Assembly (NCBI GenBank): GCA_036346225.1 | Contig: JARFIW010001185.1 | Coordinates: 248,001-312,000, forward strand | Length of the DNA stretch: 64,000 nucleotides | Source: Platerodrilus igneus | Lineage: Eukaryota; Arthropoda; Insecta; Coleoptera; Lycidae | Reading direction: 5' to 3' | In this document: positions 46,430-56,893 of the stretch, piece after piece | Layout of the letters: each line of letters opens with the position of its first letter | How positions within the stretch are numbered: the first letter of the stretch is position 1 | Translations under genes and position numbers: made by a program | The notes under the pieces: model-generated | Told to the model about the DNA's origin: nothing | The model's input: only the letters and a program-made list of their open reading frames with translations | Database searches by the model: none

Positions 46430-46564
46430 AATCAATTTTAGATTTAGTTGTTAGTTAAAAGGAAATTGTAAACTTTTTGGAAAAAAACTATTCTTTAAAA
46501 ATTAAGTACACAAAGAGTTCCGTTACTAATGGACCTGCACCCTGAGGAAGTTCTAGATGACTGG

Positions 46565-46648
46565 AAGGGGTAGAATGGCTTCCGCGCTCCAGTGATCTAA
46601 AGAGCTAAGGGGTAGAATGGCTTCCGCGCTCCAGTGATCTAAAGAGCT
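46565..46648 (+). repeat. Two perfect 42-bp tandem repeats in the 5' part of the RTE relic
   Basis: Units 46565-46606 and 46607-46648, each starting AAGGGGTAGAATGGCTTCCG. Tandem 5' repeats are seen in several non-LTR families. Confidence 0.9.
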
Positions 46649-46788
46649 AAACTACAGGTCCAACCAAAGCAGTAGGGTTTTTAGTGAGGAATCATACTAA
46701 CACAGGTCCCCGAAAAAAGGCAGCAGCTTATTCGGTACTTAGAGTGGCAGAGACCATAGGGGTTGGTATGGCATTCTAAGACACATTA

Positions 46789-49554
46789 TTGCGACGTGTA
46801 GGGCAACGGGAAACCTCTACATTACCTCCCAAGCACACAGCGTACTTGAATTGTTTAAAAATGATGGTATCCTCTAGAGTAAAAATTTCCAGAGTAAAGA
46901 TAGTTCCACATTCGGATCTCCTGGAGGGGACCACTTTGGAGGATGTGATCGGAAATTTAAAGAAAAAGCAAAGAGCATTTTACAAGTCGGAACGTGGAAT
47001 GTCAGAAGTATGAAGCAGGTAGGTAAGTTAGAGAATAGAAAAATGAAATTGATAGGTTAGCACTAGACATAGTAGGAATCAGCAAAGTTCGCTGGTCAGA
47101 GGCAGAGGATTCGTGAATTAGGTTAATTCATAGAGGATCAAAGGAATGACATTCGGATGTGGGGATAGTTATGTGAAAAAAGATAGGACACTGTGTAAAA
47201 AACTACTTACAAAAGAACGAAAACTCATGGTTAGATTAGAATCTAAACCGGTAAATACAGTAATAATTCAAGTATACATGCCCACCTTTATCTTCAGTGA
47301 GGAAGAGGTAGAAGCGGTCTGCAAAGGTATCGAAGACATACTAAGATACGTAAAAAGAAATGAAAAGTTAACAATTACGGGGCACTTTAATGCAGTGGTA
47401 GGTGAGGGTCAGGAAAGAGCGGTAATAGGTTTATTTAGTTTTGGCACGAGTAATGACAGGGGAAATAGGTTGGTAGAACTTTGGGACAAGAACAATTTAA
47501 CCATCACAAACACATTATTTTGACAGCATGCTAAAAGACAATATACGAAAAAGATGCTAGGAGATATAGGAAGACTTCACATAGATTACATTTTTGCTTG
47601 ACAACGGTTTAGGAATCAAGTAAAAGGCTGTAGAAGCTGCTCAAAAGAAGATATAGACCTTGATCACAACATTGTAGCTATGAAGGCCACCCTTAAATTA
47701 AAAAATTTGTAAAATAAAAGTAATAGGGCATTTTGACTTTGATAAACTAAAATAATAGTCAAATGAATTGCTGAAAGGTATCGGGAAAATTTTTGATACT
47801 AAAGAACTAGAAACAGAATGGAATAACATTAAATCCAGCTTAGACTTTGCCGCCAGAGATATTCTGTGGTATACACAAAAAGAAAATAAGAAATCATGAA
47901 TAACAAGAGATATCTTGAATTTAATAGAAGAAAGACGAAAATACAAAAATAAATCAGATGATACAAGAAAACAAAGATGCAAAGCCAGTAAATTGGAAAA
48001 TATTTGCAAATGCAAGAAAGCTAAAGAACAATGGATTGATGAACATTGCAAAGAGGTACAAACTATGATGGAAATAGGAAAGGCAGACGAAACATACAAA
48101 CTAATTAGAATACATTATAGGAATTAAACTGTATAGCAAAAATACAAGCGACTCGGTAGAAAACATTGTTATAGGATAATGTAGAAAAAGTGGACAGATA
48201 GCATATATATATTGGGAATTTATATGCAGGAGAAGAACTAAAAACATTAAAAAAGGTATCAGACATTGATAAAGATTACTTGAAATAGCCTTTACTTAGA
48301 GATAAGTTTGAATTAGCATTTAAAGGTCTGAAAAATTGTAAGGCGCCGGGTACAGGAAATGTGCACACAGAAACTCTAAAAGCTGCTGAACAAGCAGTAA
48401 GAGAACGTCTCTTCCAACCAGTAAGTTATATGTATGAGCCCGGCGAGATACCAAAACCTTTCAAACATAATATCATGTCACTATACTAAAAAAAGAGAGG
48501 CTCGGATAGATGTCAAAATAACTTTGACCAGAATTGTACAAAGACTAATGGAAAAACGGTCTGAAGAAATACTAGGAGAAAATCAATATGGGTTTAGGCG
48601 AAACAGGGGAACACAGGGCTATTTTGATTTTGAGGGTGATACTGGAGAAAACAATAGAAAAAGGGGAAATCGTGTGTATAGGGTTTGTTGATCTGGAAAA
48701 GGCATTCGACGATGTAAAATCGAAAAAATTTTCGAAATGCTTAAAAAAATTGGAATGAGTATTAGGGATAGACGAATAGTACACAGCTTATACAAAGAGC
48801 GAACAGCGGTTATAGAATTAGAGCAGCAACTTAGAGAAGCACATAATAGGAAAAGGGCGAGACAGGAGTAAGCCTTATCCCCATTAATTTTCAACTTGTA
48901 CATTGAAGAGGTAATGAATATTGTCAAATGCAAGAAGACATTTGGAATGCAGGGACAAAAGATTGATACGAATATAGGGGTACTAGCATATAGTAAGGAA
49001 GAGTTAGAAGCTGCTTTTATTGTAATGGAAACAGATACGGTGTGAAAGTTAACAAAAATAAAACTAAAGTACTAATATGCAAAGGAGGGGAAAATAAATT
49101 AAAGACTAGTACAAATAGGTAACAAGAATTTACAAGAGATTAAAAATTTCTGCTACCTAGGAAGGCAAATAACGCAAGATGGGAAAAGCGCAAAAGATAT
49201 AAAATAAAGATTAGCACAATGTCATGCCACATTTAACAAGAAAAAGCAACTACTGTGTTCAAAGACAACAAACAGAAACAAGGAAAAAGATTGGTTAAAA
49301 CATATGTTTGGAACATAGAACTGTACGGCTTGGAAACCTGGACAATTGGAGAAGCAGACAGGAAAACGATAGAAGCCTTTGAAATGTGGTGCTATAGACG
49401 TATGATAAAGATGTCATGGGCAGGCAAAGTTGAGAACAAAGAGGTACTGGAAATGATAGGGGAAGAAAGAAGTATGTGGAAAACAGTAAAAAGTAATAGA
49501 TATAGGATTATAGGCCACATACTGAGGCGTAAGGGAATATTGTGGAATATATGA
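46789..49554 (+). pseudogene. RTE endonuclease-reverse transcriptase pseudogene
   Basis: Endonuclease parts lie at 46789-47523. They include a GHFNAVVGE segment where active RTE endonucleases have GDFNA, so a catalytic Asp is lost, and an NDRGNRLVELWDKNNLTITNT segment. Reverse transcriptase parts follow: CKAPGTGNVH-type box (about 48335), EPGEIPKPF (about 48435), FVDLEKAFDDV box A (about 48683-48715) and SPLIFNLYIEEV (about 48873-48910). At about 48978-49015 GVLAYSKEELE stands where YADD is expected, so the active-site box is deleted. The C-terminal ELYGLETWTIGEADRKTIEAFEMW segment is at 49300-49400. Many frameshifts and stops are present. Confidence 0.8.
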
Positions 49555-49689
49555 GAAGCAGAGATAGGAAAAAAGAGAAGTAAAAGTACACCTAGGTTAG
49601 ACTAACGCGCAATAGAAATCAATGGAGTTACGCGTCCAACCAGTTCAAAGTAGGAAATCCTAATGACGAAATAAAATAATTGTACTTAA

Positions 49690-51184
49690 ACCTGATAATT
49701 ATTAAAAGCAACTACAGTTATTGGTTTTGCAATATTCTCAGCTCATGTTAATTGTGCAAAAGCATTTACTGGAAAGCTATTAATTCGGCAAATGTTCAAA
49801 TGTTGGGGGTCTCGATAACCGCAGGCTGCTTAACCCCTTCATATACTATTGAATATCGGGGAAATAGGGTATACATATTTCTAAACAATAAAAAGAGAAC
49901 CAAACTGCATCTAACAAGAGAGAACAACGATTATATTCGAAGACAGATTATTGACAAAGACAAATGAGCTACCTTTAGTAAGAAACATTACAAAACCCAA
50001 TTATTTTCATTAATAAATAAACATTTATTGAAGGAACTCGCTTTATCGTTAAAATGGCATAAAAAGTCGTAAAATTGATAAGAGCGAATTTATAGCACTT
50101 TGGATCAATATGAAAGAGGGAAACAACTGATCAACTCCGTATGTTGAACAAGGACATACATAAATCATGCCATTTGACACTAATTAGATAATAAAAAACG
50201 TTTTCCTCGGTAATGTGACATCATTACGGTGTATTATGTTCCAGATGGACAGAAAAAATCTAGAATTGAGATAATTTTGTATACAAACAAAAGTAATCGA
50301 CATTAAATTCATTTGGTTCTAGATCTAGCAAGATGTAACGTTAAATAATTAATTTGCGTTTGATTAATTTTAAACCTAAAAACATCCAAAGTTGCATGCG
50401 TTTTGATGAAGTATTATTTGTTTTGTAATATACAATGAAGATAGAACATTCTTCAATACAAAAAGCTGTTTAATTAGATAAATCTTGTAAACTCTGATTT
50501 TAACGTCAATTTAAAAATGAAATCAAAAGCTGTTTACTACCGTTAATTACGAGAATTAGATAGGTGCTATTGGATTTTGCAAGCATTAATTTTAGATTGC
50601 TTTATTTGTAACTGACGTTTGAGTATCTTGCCATCTGAATTTAAGGTAGAATAAGTCGTAATCATATAATATTTTTCCGTAAAGATAGATACCAGAAGGT
50701 TTTGAGGTTAGAGATCGAAGCATTTTGACCCTTAAATAAACTATCTGTTGAGGATTTTATACTAAACATCCTTACAAGCGGGAAGTTAACGACAGATAAA
50801 TTATCTACGAGAGAAGACATTTGAGTTCTGTAAATTTTAACAAAGACTAGATGAGAAACATTCTAAGAAATAAGTAATTAGGTACTTGTTAGGAATAAAT
50901 TTATGTTTAAAAATTAAACTGTAAACTAATGTATATACTTTTGTATGAAAGAAAAGTTTTTCGAATGTATAGATTTTTTTAAGATTGATGTGTTTGGTTT
51001 CATTTTGTAAATTCCTTTACTTCCATTCAGCTAGTCAGGCAACGAATAGTTAGAAAGGTAGGTAAGTCAATAGTTCCGTTTACCATTGCTGTACCGTTCC
51101 ACGGCACTCATTTAGCGCCTTCTTCAAAAAAAGAGTAATACAGAAAACTTAGCGCTCACTCCAACGCGAGATCTTATCACAGCA
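49690..51184. other. AT-rich DNA; right edge may be an LTR end
   Basis: No coding segment was recognised; the frame at 49752-49967 has no recognisable motif. The last bases read ATCTTATCACAGCA (ending 51184) against TA-rich DNA, exactly like the LTR ends elsewhere, and CCACGGCACTCATTTAGCGCC at about 51098 resembles an LTR-end/PBS module. The 5' limit of such an LTR could not be found. Confidence 0.4.
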
Positions 51185-51214
51185 ATATATGTATATCAAT
51201 GTATGTATATGTAT

Positions 51215-51265
<51 letters not shown>
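51185..51265. repeat. (TA)n-rich microsatellite
   Basis: TATG/TATC interruptions on the left, then about 48 bp of TA. The minus-strand Ile-Tyr ORF across it is an artefact. Confidence 0.95.
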
Positions 51266-51268
<3 letters not shown>

Positions 51269-51323
51269 AAATATTATAAGTAGCTTTTACACAAGGTAAG
51301 TTGATAAATACTAACGTATTGTA

Positions 51324-51516
51324 ATTAATAAGATGAAACAGTAACTTAGACCTTTTAAGTAAAGCCCAAATGATCATTTCAAATCGAGCTAGTAATTGAA
51401 ATGAGATGCAGGTACAAATCCTGTCTAAGTCCTTATATTTTCCTTCTTTCAATTACTAGCTCGATTTGAAATGATCATTTGGGCTTTACTTAAAAAGTCT
51501 AAGTTATTATTTCATC

Positions 51517-51525
<9 letters not shown>
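51324..51525. mobile_element. Foldback element with 78-bp inverted arms
   Basis: The left arm 51324-51401 and right arm 51448-51525 are near-perfect complements (ATTAATAAGATGAAA ... GCTAGTAATTGAAA and its reverse), separated by a 46-bp loop. There is one small length difference in the CCTTTTAAGT/ACTTAAAAAG stretch. TA tracts occur on both sides. RNA from either strand would form a long hairpin. No coding capacity. Confidence 0.8.
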
Positions 51526-51570
<45 letters not shown>

Positions 51571-51577
51571 TATATAT
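51526..51577. repeat. (TA)n microsatellite at the 5' edge of the full retroelement
   Basis: About 50 bp of TA directly preceding the 5' LTR. Confidence 0.95.
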
Positions 51578-53817
51578 CTCATATTTAGACCAGGGTAGAA
51601 AATTAAATAATCACATCAAATAATTTTAATCACCGTGTATAAGGAATTTTATTAAATAATACGCTTTATTAAAACCATGAAGCATAAATAAATTCGGTCG
51701 TTTCAGTAAAAATAAGAAATTTAAATCATGTACAAGACGCTTTATATCAAAAGAAACAGTATTAAAAAAGCTCTGCGTGTAATTAATTTATTCCTAATAA
51801 AGAAACAAAGAGAAATTACGTGCAAAATTTATCTTAATTAACTCTATTTCAAGTAACCGGTATTGAACAAAACGTACAGATAATAACTAATATTTAGTTA
51901 GGATTCACTAAAAATTAAAGGGTATTATTTTTAATTGAAGTTAATTGAATCGTTAGTAACAGATAATATCTATAGAAACTGGTAAAAACCCAATAAAATG
52001 CAAATCCTAGAAGTGTTGGTTAGAAGTAGGATGTTTGAACACACCTGCGTATTTTAAAAGGCAATTTCAGTTTAATTTGTTTAGATAAACATGTCGATTC
52101 TAAGGATATTGGAAACGGTCAAATGCTTTAGCACGAAATACAAAACAGGGTTTATTTAAAAAGCTCATTCGGCGAAAATTTTGCAGATAATTAATGTTTA
52201 CAAAGAATCTTGGAGAAACCGGGGCTTAATATTCACGGGAAGGTGCGATACGGGGTTATTTAACCCAGATAGTCCACATGGACTGGAATAATCGATAATA
52301 AAGAATATCAATTTGCACCAATACGAACAGGTTAGAAAAGGAAAGAGAAAATGCGTCAAGCAAAGACACATATAGTAAAAGGCGTGATTTAAGCAACGTC
52401 ACGAAGGTCACAATTGGTTGAAAATAAGATGCAAATATCAGAGGTAGAAACAACAATTTCTGTACAAAATTAATTAGTTTTTCTCGGACATGTTTGCGTG
52501 CCGTGTTGAAATTTCGGAGATTTAACTGGGGCGAGTGAAAAATTCGTAAAAACCGACGCGCGAGCGACGGAATGGGAACATAGCATGAGAAATTGCTAAG
52601 AATTGTCTGTTTTGAGGACAAAAGCGACGTGCCGGCTATCCGCTATATATACCGGTGGTAATATGAATTTCGCTCTCTGAGACTTTTGACTATTCGATGC
52701 GTTAAAAGCTCTCTTACATCCGCGACTTGATTCAAGATGTTAAACAGTGCATTTTAGTTCGATAAAATAATTTAAAGTTTGCTCGCATATTTTGGTGATT
52801 CAAAATAGTTTGTTCTTTGCGTGCTAAAATGAATGTACTTTAGTGCACTTAGATACAAGGTAATAAAATTTAGTATCACTGTACTAATTAGTCAAAATTT
52901 ACAACGACAAATGAATACCCATTAGTAGGCAGTTTTGGCGTATATTGGTGAAAGAAGTATGAATTTCTTTGCTATTTTGCGGGGGTGAATAATTAAATGG
53001 TTCATAAATGTGTCTGGATCCACAAACAAGGGTCAGATATACACAGATGAGTTCCGGAAAAGCCCAGAAACAACTTTAAATAAATGGTGATGGAGAAAAT
53101 TTGAAAAGCGTTGAGAATCAGAAGCTGTAAATATAATCCAGTTGGAATGGTGTGATTAACAAAAGGGACGATGTACCTTGAAGCTACGAGTGCAGTAACC
53201 TTCAGGTAATTTATACTATTTTGTTTGACATTTTGGTGTGTGTTGAATGACTTTATAATTGATTTACTTTAAATGGACATTAGTGAGATTATACTAACCA
53301 TAAAATTTTAATTTTAAGATGAAATTCGCTTGTTTAAGTAGAAAGGGTATTTAGTATTGATGTTCGGGATTATGATGAAAATTTGGGTATGTCTTTGAGC
53401 TCAATTAGACGAACCTGGTTAATTAACGTAAAGGGGTGGTAGATGCTCCTTTTATACTCAGACTCCGGTCTGCATATATTGTTATATTAATTAGTAGGCA
53501 TCCAACAAGGACTTTAATTCTGGATGCACATTAAAATGATAATAAAATTAATCTTGAAATTCTTTTTAAAAACTGAATTTTATGCTAAAACTTTAGTTGA
53601 AATTTTAATGTATTCTGAATATTGATGTAAATAGAGTTAACGTCAATGTTTGTGGTAGGAATGTGTTGTTTTTTTATGAATGAGGAGGTTTATAAATTTA
53701 GGTGAGCAGCCGAGGCGAAAAGAGGATCACAGCAGTTTATGACGCCCAATCGGGGGGACTAGAATTTTTTTTGTTGAAAGGACCCAGTTCCCGCATTCAC
53801 AGGAGTATATCACAGCA
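51578..53817 (+). repeat. 5' LTR (2240 bp)
   Basis: It starts CTCATATTTAGACC (TACTCAT... in the 3' copy) and ends TATATCACAGCA. The 5' terminus is not the usual TG. TATA box TATATATA is at 52644-52651, and a CAG|GTAAT donor-like site at 53205/53206. An internal CACAGCA (53728-53734) followed by a PBS-like TGACGCCCAATCGGGGGG (53740-53757) lies 83 bp before the true end. The minus-strand 121-codon ORF at 52256-52621 is antisense U3 sequence without recognised motifs. Confidence 0.88.
52644..52651 (+). promoter_or_regulatory. TATA box of the 5' LTR
   Basis: TATATATA followed 27 bp later by CGCTCTCTGAGAC, the position expected for the transcription start. The same arrangement is in the 3' LTR near 57960 and the old copy near 6890. 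Confidence 0.55.
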
Positions 53818-53822
53818 GTTCA

Positions 53823-53846
53823 TGGCGACCACAACGTGAGGGCTCG
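53823..53846 (+). promoter_or_regulatory. Primer-binding site, tRNA-Lys(CUU) type
   Basis: TGGCGACCACAACGTGAGGG CTCG starts 5 bp after the LTR end. It resembles TGGCGCCCAACGTGGGGC, the site complementary to tRNA-Lys1,2, with two small insertions/substitutions, and the complementarity extends into the T-loop (CTCGAA). It would prime minus-strand DNA synthesis. Confidence 0.65.
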
Positions 53847-53963
53847 AATTCCAAATAAAATTTTTGTGATTTTATTACAGGAAACTGGCGATCTGAGAGA
53901 GAGAGTTTTTGTGTGTGTATAAATTTAAGAGTATTTTAGAGTGTGTGAGAGTGATTAGAACGT

Positions 53964-55317
53964 ATGCAGAGAAAAGAGTGGTTAAGGAGTCAAGGAGTGG
54001 AAATTGGAAGTGACGATAGTGCATTGTGTGAGAAAAATTCTAAAATGGAAGAAGCTGGAGGCAGTAGAGATCAGTCGAGGACGGAATCAGGGGATCAAGG
54101 AAACGAGATGATATTGAGAATGTTAGAGAGGATGAGTGAAGAATCTAATAGAGCTAGGGAAGAATCGAATAAGAAATTTGACCGAATGAATGAGACATTA
54201 ACAGGAGTTAGGGAAACCCTAAGTGAGAAAATAGATAAGACGAATAAAGAAGTTTCAGAATTTAAAATAGTCTTACCGTAAAGATGGGGAAGTTGAAAAT
54301 AGGGTTGAAAAAATGAGCGTGATATTACAGGTCTTCGACAGGAAATGGGACATTTAAGGTCCGAAGTACGCATTTTTGTAAAGAAGAGATTAATGTAAAA
54401 TGACTGAAGTGACGGACTCATGTAGGGATCAGTTAGGCAGGGTAGAACGCGAAGTTAGTAGTATTAAATACAACATGTCAAATTTAACGGGGGATGGTCC
54501 CAGATTTTCTACAGGTGGAGTATCATTGGACCAACACATGAAGTTTTATGGCGATAACAGGGTAAATCCACAAATTTTTATTAATAGTGTAAGAAATCTA
54601 GTGGGAAATTTATTTGACGAACAGACTAAACTGAATACGATAAAGGCTTTATTAAAGGACAATGCGGAAGCGTGGTACAATTTAGTAGGACAGGACATAG
54701 ACACGTATCAGGACTTTGAAAACAAATTTTTAAAGCACTACTGGAGTGACCACAGACAAGACCAGGTACGAGACGACTTAATCACAGGAAATTTAAGGAG
54801 AATTTTCAGGAAGTAGGAGCAATATGCTATACGCAAGTATAGCATAGCAAAGCAACTGAACCCACCACTGACGGACCGACAAATTATTAAATATTTATCA
54901 CGACACTTCGAGGTAGAAATAAGACAACACGTAGCACTACAGAACATAGTGGACAGAGAAATGTTTCTAGAATACCTGCAGAGGTACGACGACGTAAGTA
55001 GTGGACGACCTCGAGATAATAGGGAAAGACAGATCAACACAGTTAGGTTTGACAATAGACGGGACAACTACGCTAGACGGGGGAATAGTTACGGATACCA
55101 GCAACAGAATTGGGAACAGAGACGACCATACGTTAGAAGTGATAGTTTAGGAAGGGGACCTGCACCGAGACCGGGACCTACCAGAATGAATAGTTCACCA
55201 GACATGAGCGGGACTGCTAATACAGACACGGAACGAGTGGAAACGCCTAGGACATACGCTGAGGTGACGGCTAGACCAGGACCGAGTAGGGAAAACAGAC
55301 CTGGACAGGATTTTTAG
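53964..55317 (+). pseudogene. gag gene, broken by frameshift and one stop
   Basis: The first part, 53964-54281, is rich in Glu, Arg and Asn with heptad-like spacing (coiled coil: MLERMSEESNRAREESNKK). A frame change follows. From 54400 a single frame runs to 55317 except for a TAG at 54814. It contains a Retrotrans_gag-type domain (MKFYGDNRVNPQIFINSVRN ... AEAWYNLVG ... FENKFLKHYW). The C-terminal tail is Arg-, Gly- and Pro-rich with no CCHC zinc knuckle, so RNA binding is presumably by basic residues. Gag forms the cytoplasmic particle. Confidence 0.75.
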
Positions 55318-55453
55318 AACGCGACAGACCACTAGATTTCAGTGTAAATGTATATGAACATCCACGTGAATTTTTCAAAATTGAGGAGGAAGTAGAGCCA
55401 GAAACTAAGGAAAATTTATGTTTGCCAATTATTAATTTAGAAATTTTGAGAAT

Positions 55454-56145
55454 AATGTAGAAGTATTACTTGATACAGGGGCAGAGGCGAGTTTAATATC
55501 GGAGGAATTCGTCAACAAAATTAGGGATAAGGTTTGTGATAGAATTATGCCTATAAAGCGTAGCCATTTAGTAGCTCCAAATAAAAAGAAGTTTGCTGTA
55601 GTAAATAGTGTTGTGGTGCTTAGGATAGATATAGGAGGTTTAAGCTGTGAACAGGAGTTTGTAATTGTACCTGGACTGAAGTTTCAGAGCATTTTAGGTG
55701 TTGACTGTATGATGAAGTTAGGGGTTTTGATAGATATGGAACGGAAGGTAATAAGGATTAATGATAGGGTAGTGCCATGGAAGGGCAGTTATGAAGTCAC
55801 AGAGGATGACTCGGGGTTGAATATTAATGTAGTAGAGGTAGAGGATGATGAAGGTAAACAGAGCAACACAATAAGATGTCCAGAGGATAGGAGAGTAGAG
55901 GTTCAAGCTTTAGTACAAAAACATGCAGAATTAGTGGGGGTAGAAGCAACAGCAGCAAATCGGGAGCAGGTGAAAGCAGAATTATTTTTGATGAGGTTAA
56001 GTGGCAAGTTTGTTTTTAATAAAATAGATTTAAGGAATTAATTCTGGCGGATTCCATTACACAAGCATTCTAGAAGGTACATAGGATTTTCCGTAGAGGG
56101 AAAAATCGATAATTGTAAGGTAGTATCTTTTGGTTTGTCGGCAGA
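55454..56145 (+). pseudogene. pol remnant: protease and a piece of reverse transcriptase
   Basis: The protease has VLLDTGAEASLISEEFV (catalytic DTGA at about 55469-55480) and the ILGVDCM segment typical of Ty3/gypsy aspartic proteases (about 55690-55710). After a linker the sequence jumps to an RT segment (FNKIDLRN, stop at 56039, FWRIPLHKHSRRYIGFSVEG, VVSFGLS to about 56140). The N-terminal RT fingers and everything after VVSFGLS, including the YxDD box, RNase H and integrase, are missing. Confidence 0.78.
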
Positions 56146-56882
56146 GAAGAAAATAATAGTAAATGAGTAACAGACAAGTGTAGGGACTGAAGAAGAAACA
56201 ATATTTAAGAGTAAGGATAATAGGGATGTTAAGTTTATTTTATGTGAGATAATAGGGATGATAAGTATAGATATAGAAGGGGGAGAAATAGGGATGAAGA
56301 GTATTAGGATGGTAAGAAGAAAGACTTGGAGGGTCAAGAAGAGAGTTAGATTTAAATAACTTGATGAACAAAGGATAGAGATAGGTGAATTTTAGTATAG
56401 ATATAGAAAATAAAGCTAAGTATAGGATAAATATGTGAGATAATTAGAAATAAGTTTAGGATGAGAATAAAGAGTAAATGTAGGAAGAAAATAAGATAGG
56501 TTAAGTATAGATATTTCATATAAGATTAGTGAAGAGTTAGGAATAAAGTTAGGAATAGGATAGGTATATATAGGATTAGGTAGGATGAAGTAAAGTATAG
56601 TGAAGATTAGTTAAAAGTTAGGAATAGGATAGGTATATAGGATGTATATAGGATTAGATGGATGAGTAGAATGAAGTTAGGGATAATTTCAGTTTATAGA
56701 ATTAGGTGAGAGTTAGGAATAGGATAGGGATATAGGATAGGTGTAAATATTTTTTTGAATTGGAGATAAGGTAGGTAAGTTAGATAGATAAGGGTAGAGA
56801 GAGATAGGCAATTTTTTTGTAATTTTTGGTCTAAATGCTTTATATTTGCATTCAAATAAGTGGGATTATTTGTATTCAAATA
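56146..56882 (+). other. Purine-rich low-complexity 3' internal region
   Basis: About 700 bp of irregular repeats of GGATAGG, TTAGGAATA and ATAGATA motifs, almost without C. The minus-strand frames over it are artefacts of this composition. It probably expanded in the space left by the pol deletion. Confidence 0.7.
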
Positions 56883-56891
56883 GGGGGAAAA
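56883..56891 (+). promoter_or_regulatory. Polypurine tract
   Basis: GGGGGAAAA directly before the 3' LTR; plus-strand primer site by position and composition. Confidence 0.75.
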
Positions 56892-56893
56892 TA

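Larger units (their letters stand above)
44932..46480 (+). repeat. TIL segmental-duplication unit 3
   Basis: Collinear with 13790-15230 but clearly more diverged. It is interrupted on the left by the LTR/TA junction and on the right by an RTE relic. Confidence 0.72.
46520..49680 (+). mobile_element. RTE-type non-LTR retrotransposon relic
   Basis: A plus-strand element of about 3.1 kb with the RTE order of endonuclease then reverse transcriptase in one broken ORF. It begins near a 42-bp tandem repeat (46565-46648) and fades out near AAATAAAATAATTG (about 49670). Several frames carry successive parts; shadows on the minus strand are not genes. Confidence 0.78.

Noticed and set aside
47698..48933. 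Minus-strand ORFs opposite the RTE relic
   Set aside because: They are complementary to recognisable reverse-transcriptase sequence and have no motifs of their own.
52256..52621. 121-codon minus-strand ORF in the LTR (twin at 57569-57934)
   Set aside because: The two copies are identical because the LTRs are; the old LTR at 5.8-8.1 kb has only a frameshifted, shorter version, so coding conservation is not shown.
54738..55067. Minus-strand frames over gag and the purine-rich region (also 54095-54421, 56038-56337, 56694-56879)
   Set aside because: They are shadows of plus-strand coding or purine-rich sequence.
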